This document shows, piece by piece, positions 1 through 5,828 of a stretch of DNA of 8,195 nucleotides; position 1 is the first letter of the stretch, and each line of letters starts with the position of its first letter. A model generated the notes under the pieces. It had not been told where the DNA came from, made no database searches, and saw nothing but the letters and a program-made list of their open reading frames with translations. The position numbers and the translations under genes are program-made. This stretch comes from Candidatus Cloacimonadota bacterium (lineage in GTDB: Bacteria; Cloacimonadota; Cloacimonadia; Cloacimonadales; JAOZMQ01), in assembly GCA_029934195.1 (NCBI GenBank), contig JAOZMQ010000125.1, positions 1 to 8,195 on the forward strand. Direction: 5' to 3'.

Positions 1-234
1 TATTTTTTCACTTCAACAGCTGGTAAAGATAAAAATTATGAAGCTGTATCAAGGCAATTAGTCGAGAGAGAAATTATTAATTTTGTTGAAAACGAAGATA
101 AGAATAAACCTATCAGCGATCAAAATATTGCAAATACTTTGAAAGAAAAAGGAATAAGTGTTTCTCGTAGAGTAATTGCAAAATATCGTGAAGGTTTAGG
201 TGTTTTAAATAGTCGTCTTAGGAGGAAAGAGTGA
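1..234 (+). CDS. rpoN: RNA polymerase sigma-54 factor, C-terminal part (5' end outside window)
   Basis: The first 77 codons of the window, read in frame 1 and ending in TGA at 232-234, are the end of sigma-54. The fragment opens with YFFTS, like the YFFS segment preceding the DNA-binding region of this family. It ends with the RpoN box SRRVIAKYRE at 163-192, a close variant of the family signature ARRTVAKYRE, which contacts the -24 promoter element. A helix-turn-helix-like stretch (ISDQNIANTLKEKGISVSR) immediately precedes the box. The protein directs RNA polymerase to -24/-12 promoters that need an AAA+ activator. The N-terminal activator-interaction and core-binding regions are off the window, so completeness cannot be judged. 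The last codons double as the ribosome binding site of lpd, and the stop overlaps the lpd start, so the two are probably co-transcribed and translationally coupled. Confidence 0.95.
   Translation, partial: YFFTSTAGKDKNYEAVSRQLVEREIINFVENEDKNKPISDQNIANTLKEKGISVSRRVIAKYREGLGVLNSRLRRKE
220..225 (+). promoter_or_regulatory. Shine-Dalgarno site for lpd
   Basis: A perfect AGGAGG lies five bases before the GTG at 231. It sits inside the last codons of rpoN. It decides the lpd start, because no ATG near this point is as well placed. Confidence 0.85.
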
Positions 235-1652
235 TTCATTTCGATGTAGCAATCGTTGGTGGTGGTCCTGGTGGATATGTGACCGCAATTAGACTCCAAC
301 AATATGGAATTAAAGCTGTTGTTTTTGAGAAAGATCGCCTTGGTGGTGTTTGCCTTAATTATGGCTGTATTCCAACAAAAACTTTGGTTAAAAGAGCAGA
401 TTTTTTTGCAGATTGTAAACATTCAATAGATTATGGATTTACAATTGATAATTTACAAATTGATTATAAAAAAATTAAAGAACAAAAAGAACAAGTTGTT
501 GAAAAGTTGGTTTCAGGTATCGAATTTATCTTCAAAAAGAAGAAAATTGATAATATCAAAGAAAGCGTTTATAAAATAAATAAAGTAGGTAATAAGTTTA
601 ATATTTTTACAAAATCTAATACTGATGAGTTAAGTCAATATTCTGCAAATTATGTAATAATTGCAACAGGTTCATTAAATAAAGAACTTCCATTTATGAA
701 ATTTGATGCAGAAAAGATTTTATCATCTAAAGAAATTTTAAATCTTTCAGAATTACCAAAAGAATTATTAGTTGTTGGTGGTGGAGTTATCGGTTGTGAA
801 TTTGCTTCAATTTTTAATCAATTTGGAGTAAAAGTTCAGATTGTGGAATTTTTACCGAGTTTATTGCCTAATGAGGATAAAGACCTCTCCAAAAGACTTG
901 CCATGTCCCTAAAAAAATCTGGAATAAAATTACACTTGAAAACATCTGTTCAGTCTTATAGAAAAGAAAACGATAAATTATTTGTTTCATTATCTAATGG
1001 AAAAGAATTATCTGCTGATAAAGTACTTGTTAGCGTTGGAAGAAGACCTATTTCAGAAATTGATTTTGGGGATTTATCTTTAAATCACAATGAATTTGGT
1101 TTTGTTGAAATAAATGATTTAATGGAAACAAATATTGAAAATATTTTTGCTATCGGTGATGTAACCGGAAAATTAATGTTAGCACATACAGCAAGTAAAA
1201 TGGGGCTCGTTGTTGCTGATATAATTTTTAACAAATTGAATCCAACCAAAACACTCAAAGAAATTCAATCAATAGACTATAAAAATATTCCAGCTTGTAC
1301 TTTTACAAATCCAGAAATTGGATCAGTTGGTCTAACCGAAATTCAAGCAAAAGCTCAGTATGAAGAAATTCTTGTTGGTAAATTCCCTTATTCTGCAAAT
1401 GGTAAAGCTTTGGGTTCCGGGCATACATTTGGATTTGCAAAAGTAATAGCAGATAAAAAAAGTGAAAGAATAATCGGTATGCATATCATAGGTTATCAGG
1501 CAACTGAACTCATTGCTGAAGGTGCTATCTTAATCGGAATGAAAGCAAATATTAATGATATAAAAAAAATAGTATTTGCCCATCCGACACTTTCAGAAAT
1601 CATTGCCGAATCTATCGAGGATTTGGAAAATTTTGCTTTACATAAAATCTGA
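231..1652 (+). CDS. lpd: Dihydrolipoamide dehydrogenase (E3)
   Basis: A 473-residue flavoprotein of the usual length. It reoxidises dihydrolipoyl groups to lipoyl groups with NAD+, as the E3 subunit of pyruvate, 2-oxoacid or branched-chain dehydrogenase complexes or of glycine cleavage. The FAD-binding GGGPGGY is at residues 10-16. The redox disulfide CLNYGC has Cys41 and Cys46, followed by IPTK. The NAD-binding motif GGGVIGCE is at 183-190 and the second FAD motif AIGDVTG at 307-313. The C-terminal HPTLSE at 451-456 supplies the His451-Glu456 catalytic pair characteristic of true lipoamide dehydrogenases and also found in some relatives. The start is GTG, supported by AGGAGG and by MIHFDVAIVGGG beginning where the family normally begins. 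It overlaps the rpoN stop by four bases. No E1, E2 or lipoyl-protein gene is in view, so the complex it serves is unknown. Confidence 0.95.
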   Translation: MIHFDVAIVGGGPGGYVTAIRLQQYGIKAVVFEKDRLGGVCLNYGCIPTKTLVKRADFFADCKHSIDYGFTIDNLQIDYKKIKEQKEQVVEKLVSGIEFIFKKKKIDNIKESVYKINKVGNKFNIFTKSNTDELSQYSANYVIIATGSLNKELPFMKFDAEKILSSKEILNLSELPKELLVVGGGVIGCEFASIFNQFGVKVQIVEFLPSLLPNEDKDLSKRLAMSLKKSGIKLHLKTSVQSYRKENDKLFVSLSNGKELSADKVLVSVGRRPISEIDFGDLSLNHNEFGFVEINDLMETNIENIFAIGDVTGKLMLAHTASKMGLVVADIIFNKLNPTKTLKEIQSIDYKNIPACTFTNPEIGSVGLTEIQAKAQYEEILVGKFPYSANGKALGSGHTFGFAKVIADKKSERIIGMHIIGYQATELIAEGAILIGMKANINDIKKIVFAHPTLSEIIAESIEDLENFALHKI

Positions 1653-1678
1653 TTTTAATTAGCGAAAATAAATAAAAT

Positions 1679-1766
1679 TGAGATTAAGATTAAGAAAGAG
1701 AATTAATATGACTCTGCAAAGTTTAACCTTGCTCCATCATATTCCTTAATCTTATCCTTAATCTCA
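1679..1766. repeat. Imperfect inverted repeat just after lpd
   Basis: The left arm (1679-1711) and right arm (1737-1766) are separated by about 25 bases. The outer ten bases pair perfectly (TGAGATTAAG at 1679-1688 with CTTAATCTCA at 1757-1766). The innermost six also pair (ATATGA with TCATAT). The middle pairs only partly. Both arms are built from GATTAAG-like words, so this may be a dispersed palindromic repeat or a decayed miniature element. The right arm is followed by short T runs, so a role in ending lpd transcription is possible, but it is not a classical GC-rich terminator. Confidence 0.6.
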
Positions 1767-1803
1767 GCCTTTTGTAATTTTAAGAATAGATGAAACTTAT
1801 CAC

Positions 1804-1831
1804 TTGTTGATACTTTTCAATCTCATATTAT
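1804..1831 (+). promoter_or_regulatory. Weak candidate promoter for hpf
   Basis: TTGTTG at 1804-1809 and TATTAT at 1826-1831 are spaced by 16 bases, similar to sigma-70 -35 and -10 boxes. The position is reasonable, about 180 bases before hpf. In DNA this AT-rich such pairs occur often by chance, so this is only a candidate. Confidence 0.2.
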
Positions 1832-1878
1832 TAACGTCGAAGAAAAATAATGATATTCATGTCGCATTTATATCGAAT

Positions 1879-1925
1879 TATAAAGATTACAAAATTTGTA
1901 AGAATCTTATTTAATAATCTTTATA
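1879..1925 (+). other. AT-rich inverted repeat in the hpf leader
   Basis: TATAAAGATTA at 1879-1889 is an exact 11-base inverted match to TAATCTTTATA at 1915-1925, with 25 bases between. A second, mutually exclusive pairing uses AAGATT and ACAA at 1883-1892 with TTGT at 1896-1899 and AATCTT at 1903-1908. Both stems are almost all A-T, so the structure would be weak in RNA. It could equally be a protein-binding dyad in DNA, or chance. Confidence 0.3.
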
Positions 1926-2004
1926 CACAGATGAGAATAAACTTCATATATTTAAACATCATAACTAATCGTAAAAATTGTATTCTAATTTATTTACAAA
2001 GAAA

Positions 2005-2010
2005 AGGGGA
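2005..2010 (+). promoter_or_regulatory. Shine-Dalgarno site for hpf
   Basis: AGGGGA lies five bases before the ATG at 2016 and eleven before the in-frame ATG at 2022. It therefore supports the first ATG as the start. Confidence 0.7.
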
Positions 2011-2015
2011 AGATT

Positions 2016-2546
2016 ATGCAAATGACCATTACTGCACGCCACTTTACACTCACACATGTTATTAGAGATCATGTAGAAAAAGCTTGTGAAAAACTGGAGA
2101 GATATTTTGATCAGATAATTAATATTCATCTGACATTATCTATTGAAAACAGTCGAAATATAGCTGAGATGTCTCTACATGCTTCACATTTTAATTTACA
2201 AAGTCAAGCAGAAGAAATGGATATGTATATTGCTATTGATGTTGCAATTGACAAAATGGAAGCTCAAGTAAAAAAGCTAAAAGATAGAGTTACTCAACAT
2301 CAAAAGAAAAAAATATTGGGTCGTGAACAATTTGTTTATTCCAATCTTTTCCAAAGAAATAATGACAAACCTAAAAAAATGATTAAGACAAAAAGAATGA
2401 TTCCAGATATCCTCTCAATTGATGAAGCAATGGATAAATTTGATACACACAAAGATCCTTATCTTATTTTCAAAAATGTCGAAACTGACCGTATTAATGT
2501 CTTAGTTAAAAAAGATGAGTTGCATTATAAATTAATCGAACCATAA
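2016..2546 (+). CDS. hpf: Ribosome hibernation promoting factor, long form
   Basis: A 176-residue protein. Residues 1 to about 100 are the S30AE/YfiA domain, opening with the typical MQMTITARHFTLT; this domain binds the 30S decoding region and blocks mRNA and tRNA access. A basic linker of about 20 residues follows. Residues 121-176 form the C-terminal domain found only in long HPFs, running from KMIKTKR through SIDEAMDKF and IFKNVETDRINVLVKK to the closing KLIEP. In the family this domain dimerises two 70S ribosomes into 100S particles. The usual YRRKDG near the end is replaced by a divergent KKDELHY. The first ATG is chosen because of the well-spaced AGGGGA and the family-typical N-terminus. 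It lies downstream of rpoN, as in many Gram-negative bacteria, but lpd intervenes. Function as a long HPF is a family inference and is quite secure. Confidence 0.93.
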   Translation: MQMTITARHFTLTHVIRDHVEKACEKLERYFDQIINIHLTLSIENSRNIAEMSLHASHFNLQSQAEEMDMYIAIDVAIDKMEAQVKKLKDRVTQHQKKKILGREQFVYSNLFQRNNDKPKKMIKTKRMIPDILSIDEAMDKFDTHKDPYLIFKNVETDRINVLVKKDELHYKLIEP

Positions 2547-2823
2547 ACTACAACAGGCAAAAAAAGAACTGTTATGATTTAATTTGCGAAGAGTATTGAA
2601 TTAATTGTTTATGTTAGAATAATATTATATCATTAATATTGATAGTTTTAACAGCATAAATGTAAATTGATACTTTAAGTTAATAGCCGTTAATTATAGA
2701 ATTGTATGAAGTTAGATTGTGTTTTTTATAACAACTTCATTAGAATAAATTCGTTTGTAACTGACACTTAAAACAATGCAACTCATTTTATAACAGTTCT
2801 TAAGTCCTAAATGAAATAAAATT
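2547..2823. other. Non-coding gap between hpf and hprK
   Basis: These 277 very AT-rich bases hold no supportable gene. A candidate promoter is TTGAAT at 2596-2601 with TAATAT at 2620-2625 (18-base spacer), which is weak evidence. A 10-base word, TTGATACTTT at 2667-2676, is repeated upstream of hpf at 1807-1816. A 12-base inverted repeat encloses most of the gap (2564-2801). No clear Shine-Dalgarno sequence precedes hprK. The phosphotransfer operon probably has its own promoter here. Confidence 0.55.
2564..2801. repeat. 12-bp inverted repeat enclosing the hpf-hprK gap
   Basis: AAGAACTGTTAT at 2564-2575 and ATAACAGTTCTT at 2790-2801 are exact reverse complements, 214 bases apart. The ends lie 17 bases after the hpf stop and 22 bases before the hprK start. 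They could be terminal repeats of a small non-coding element, paired operator half-sites, or coincidence. No convincing target duplication is visible next to them. Confidence 0.45.
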
Positions 2824-3771
2824 ATGAAAGAAATAAATGTTAAAGAACTTTTTGAAACAAAAAAAAAAGATTTTGCCTTAACTCTATTTACTAATGAAAA
2901 AACTCTTAATAATAAAATCAAAGAAGCATATATCAATCGCCCCGGTTTAGCTTTAACTGGTTTTTTGGAAAGATTTTCATATAGTAGAATTCAAGTACTC
3001 GGAGAAACAGAAGTTAGTTATTTGCAAACCATGAAAGATGATGAGTTATACGATAGAATTAAATTAATGTTTGAATATAGTATTCCTTGTATTATCATTA
3101 CAAAGGGATTATCCGTTCCACATCAAATGGAATATCTTGCGAATGAAATGAATATTGCTCTTCTTTCAAGTCGTTTAACAACAGTTAAATTAGTTCATGG
3201 TATGAACAGATATTTGAATGAATTTTTTGCCCCTCAAAAGACAATTCATGGTACGGAATTGGATGTTTTTGGAGTGGGTATTTTAATTACTGGGAAAAGT
3301 GGTATAGGTAAAAGTGAATGTGCATTGGATTTAGTAGAAAGAGGGCACAGATTAATTTCTGATGATTTAGTTAAGATTGTACAAAAAGATAATTATCTTG
3401 AAGGATCTTCTCCACAAGATTTTGGTCATTTTATGGAGATTCGTGGAGTAGGATTAATTGATGTAGAAAAAATGTTTGGTATTCAAGCTGTCCGAAAAAG
3501 TAAAAAAATTGATACTCAAGTTGAATTGATGCCTTGGCGTGACAATATGGATTACGAGCGAATAGGATTAAAAAATAATTATGTTAATATTCTTGGAAAT
3601 AGTATTCCTGTAATTTATTTACCAATTTCTCCGGGTAAAAATGTTTCTGTGATAATTGAAGTTATTGCAATGAATTATATTCTTAAAACATTTGGTTATG
3701 ACGCTGCTTCTGTATATACTAAAAAATTGCAGGACGAAATTAAACGAAAAACAATGCTGAAAAAACAATAA
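2824..3771 (+). CDS. hprK: HPr kinase/phosphorylase
   Basis: A 315-residue bifunctional enzyme, close to the usual length. It phosphorylates Ser46 of HPr with ATP (or PPi) and removes that phosphate by phosphorolysis, reporting energy and carbon status. Residues 1 to about 130 form the variable N-terminal domain and the rest the P-loop catalytic domain. IHGTELDVFGVGILITG carries the conserved His142. The Walker A loop GKSGIGKS is at 157-164. SDD places the catalytic acid pair at Asp180-Asp181. The family signature EIRGVGLIDV starts at Glu205. The later YERIGL matches the region important for dephosphorylation. The ATG at 2824 lacks a clear Shine-Dalgarno site, but the protein begins with the family-like INVKELFE, so the start is likely. 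Its substrate gene ptsH follows 11 bases downstream and encodes an HPr with Ser46, which strongly supports the function. Confidence 0.95.
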   Translation: MKEINVKELFETKKKDFALTLFTNEKTLNNKIKEAYINRPGLALTGFLERFSYSRIQVLGETEVSYLQTMKDDELYDRIKLMFEYSIPCIIITKGLSVPHQMEYLANEMNIALLSSRLTTVKLVHGMNRYLNEFFAPQKTIHGTELDVFGVGILITGKSGIGKSECALDLVERGHRLISDDLVKIVQKDNYLEGSSPQDFGHFMEIRGVGLIDVEKMFGIQAVRKSKKIDTQVELMPWRDNMDYERIGLKNNYVNILGNSIPVIYLPISPGKNVSVIIEVIAMNYILKTFGYDAASVYTKKLQDEIKRKTMLKKQ

Positions 3772-3782
3772 TAAGGTGAATA

Positions 3783-4049
3783 ATGCTTAAACAAGTAATT
3801 AAGGTTCAAAACAAATATGGAGTGCATGCTCGCCCTGCAGCAATGCTTGTAAAACTTGCTAAGAATTTCAGATCAGATTTTAAAATTGTCAAAGATGACC
3901 TTGAAATTAATGGAAAGAGTATTATGGGAGTAATGATGCTCGCTGCAGAATTTGGAGCTGAGATAGAAATTATTGCTGATGGAGAAGATGAAGATTATCT
4001 TGTTGAAGAGGTAATGAAGCTTTTTGCATCAAAATTCAATGAAGATTAA
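3783..4049 (+). CDS. ptsH: Phosphocarrier protein HPr
   Basis: An 88-residue protein of standard HPr length. GVHARPAA places the phosphoryl-accepting histidine at His15 with Arg17 beside it. NGKSIMGVMML places the regulatory serine at Ser46. The protein should therefore take phosphate from enzyme I on His15 and be modified by HprK on Ser46. The second site normally lowers phosphotransfer and, in some bacteria, creates a corepressor or regulator form. AAGGTGA at 3773-3779 is a short-spaced ribosome binding site for the ATG at 3783. The gene sits between its kinase and its phosphate donor. It could be an NPr-type regulatory carrier rather than a sugar-transport HPr; the sequence does not separate the two, because no EII partner is present. 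Confidence 0.95.
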   Translation: MLKQVIKVQNKYGVHARPAAMLVKLAKNFRSDFKIVKDDLEINGKSIMGVMMLAAEFGAEIEIIADGEDEDYLVEEVMKLFASKFNED

Positions 4050-4103
4050 TCACAATAAATTCTCTCAATTATTTTAAAAATATTTCAAATATATGGAGAT
4101 TCA

Positions 4104-5828
4104 ATGATTAAATTAAAAGGAATTGGCGTATCTCACGGTATTTCAATTGGTAAAACATATATTGTAATAAACAGAAAAATTGATTTAAAAAAAACCAGTA
4201 TTGAAAGTCATGAAATTGAAAACGAAATTATTCGATTTAATGAAAGTACAGCAAAAGTTATGGCAGAACTTGATTTATTGATTGATAATTCTGCATTAAC
4301 TGATGATGATAAAAATATATTAACAACTCATAAGTTTATTATTGATGATCCTGAATTTGAAAATAATATCAATAATCTTATTAAAAATGAATTATTTAGC
4401 TTAGAACAAGCTATAACCAAACACTTTGCTGATACAATTAAATTTTTTAAAAATATTGATAATCAGTTCTATTCGCAAAGAGCAATTGATTTTAAGGATG
4501 TATCAGAAAGATTATTGCATAATTTACTTGGATTAAAAAATAATTTTATCGACAAATTAACGCCTGAAACAATTTTGATAATGGAAGAAATTCAACCTTC
4601 TGTTATTCTAAATATTGCTCAAAAAAAAATAAGAGGTTTAATTACAGAAAATGGTAGTTATACATCTCATAGTTCAATTATTGCACGCTCGATAAATCTT
4701 CCTACAGTTGTTGGGGTTAAAGGTATTATTAAACTTATAGAGAACAATCAAAAGATTATTCTTGATGGTGATAAAGGTGATATCATAATTTCACCAGACG
4801 AAGAAACTGAAACTATTTATCAGAATATGTTTAAACTACAAGTTTTAGAAAATGAAAAATTAGAAAAACTTATTGGAATTACTACACAAACTAAAGATGG
4901 TTATAGAATAGATCTACTTAATAATATAGAGTTTCCTGCAGAAATTGAATCAATTCTCAAATATAAAAATGACGGTGTTGGTTTATTCAGAACTGAATTT
5001 CTTTTTCTTGACCGCTCCGATTTACCATCTGAGGATGAACAATTCAAAATTTATTTAGAGCTCGCCGAGAAAATCTTCCCTCAAAAAATGATAATTAGAA
5101 CATTTGATATTGGTGGAGATAAATTGACACAAAACGTTCTTTTTGAAGAAGAGAAAAATCCGAATTTAGGATGTCGTGGTATTCGGTTGTCATTAAAACA
5201 TATAGAAGTATTTAAGACTCAAATTAAAGCGATTCTACGAGCAACTGTAAAAGGAAATATAAAAGTTATGTTTCCTATGATTTCCAGTGTTAGTGAATTG
5301 AGAAAATTAAAAAAAATAGTAAAAGATTGTATTGTTGAACTTGAAGATAAAAAGATTAATTTTGACAAGAACCTTAAAATAGGTGTAATGATCGAAATCC
5401 CATCTGCTGCTATTTTAAGTGATAAAATTGCTGCTGAATGCGATTTTTTCAGTGTTGGTACTAATGATTTAACTCAATATACGCTTGCAGTTGATAGAAA
5501 TAGCGAAAATATTTCTGAATATTTTAATACATTTCATCCAGCAGTTTTAAAACTTATTGAAATGACGGTTATAAGTGCTAAAAACAAAAATATACCAGTA
5601 AGTGTCTGTGGAGAATTTGCATCAATTCAGGATGCTATTCCGCTTCTTATTGGGATGGGTGTGGACTCTTTGAGCATTTCTCCAAGTTATAGTTTACAAA
5701 CGAAGAAAATAATCTTATCTATTGAGAAAGATAAATCAAAAAAATTAGTCGAAGAAATTTTGGAACTTTCAACAGCATCTGAAGTACAAGAAAAAATCCA
5801 TAAATGGAGGAAGGAAAATGAAGTTTAA
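4104..5828 (+). CDS. ptsI: PTS enzyme I (phosphoenolpyruvate-protein phosphotransferase)
   Basis: A 574-residue protein, almost the same length as E. coli enzyme I, with functional residues at the same numbers. It autophosphorylates from PEP and passes the phosphate to His15 of HPr in the cytoplasm. The N-terminal HPr-binding and phosphohistidine region contains TSHSSIIAR with the active His189. The C-terminal PEP-binding barrel has GLFRTEF (Arg296), RTFDIGGDK (Arg332), MIEIPSA (Glu431), TNDLTQY (Asp455) and VCGEFA (Cys502). No GAF domain is fused at the N-terminus, so it is the ordinary enzyme I rather than PtsP (EI-Ntr). GGAG at 4095-4098 lies five bases before the ATG. The 54-base gap from ptsH is AT-rich, without an evident terminator. 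The end overlaps pgi by 11 bases, implying one transcript. Confidence 0.96.
   Translation: MIKLKGIGVSHGISIGKTYIVINRKIDLKKTSIESHEIENEIIRFNESTAKVMAELDLLIDNSALTDDDKNILTTHKFIIDDPEFENNINNLIKNELFSLEQAITKHFADTIKFFKNIDNQFYSQRAIDFKDVSERLLHNLLGLKNNFIDKLTPETILIMEEIQPSVILNIAQKKIRGLITENGSYTSHSSIIARSINLPTVVGVKGIIKLIENNQKIILDGDKGDIIISPDEETETIYQNMFKLQVLENEKLEKLIGITTQTKDGYRIDLLNNIEFPAEIESILKYKNDGVGLFRTEFLFLDRSDLPSEDEQFKIYLELAEKIFPQKMIIRTFDIGGDKLTQNVLFEEEKNPNLGCRGIRLSLKHIEVFKTQIKAILRATVKGNIKVMFPMISSVSELRKLKKIVKDCIVELEDKKINFDKNLKIGVMIEIPSAAILSDKIAAECDFFSVGTNDLTQYTLAVDRNSENISEYFNTFHPAVLKLIEMTVISAKNKNIPVSVCGEFASIQDAIPLLIGMGVDSLSISPSYSLQTKKIILSIEKDKSKKLVEEILELSTASEVQEKIHKWRKENEV
5806..5810 (+). promoter_or_regulatory. 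Shine-Dalgarno site for pgi inside ptsI
   Basis: GGAGG sits seven bases before the pgi ATG at 5818, within the last codons of ptsI. It supports a start that overlaps the upstream gene. Confidence 0.75.

Larger units (their letters stand above)
1653..2015. other. Non-coding gap between lpd and hpf
   Basis: These 363 bases contain no gene I can support. They hold an imperfect inverted repeat at 1679-1766, a weak sigma-70-like promoter candidate at 1804-1831, an AT-rich hairpin at 1879-1925, and the hpf ribosome binding site at 2005-2010. The size of the gap, compared with the tight joins on either side, suggests that a transcript ends after lpd and a new one starts before hpf. Confidence 0.7.

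Noticed and set aside
120..422. Open frame of 100 codons on the minus strand
   Set aside because: It lies opposite the rpoN end and the lpd FAD-binding region, which are clear genes, and its product shows no family character.
1850..2065. Open frame of 71 codons before and overlapping the hpf start
   Set aside because: It runs out of frame into hpf, is rich in Ile, Asn and Tyr as expected from AT-rich non-coding DNA, and has no ribosome binding site.
2550..2575. AACAG and CTGTT as a terminator stem after hpf
   Set aside because: Only five pairs with a loop of about a dozen bases, and no T run follows on the + strand.
2564..2801. Integron attC site from the GTTAT and ATAAC ends
   Set aside because: The ends do not match the RYYYAAC and GTTRRRY core sites, the span is far too long, and no integrase or cassette is seen.
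1653..2823. Sigma-54 promoters upstream of hpf or hprK
   Set aside because: No TGGCAC-N5-TTGC-like sequence was found by eye in either gap.
2712..2936. Minus-strand open frame of 74 codons across the hprK start
   Set aside because: It overlaps the well-supported hprK N-terminus and its sequence looks like translated AT-rich noise.
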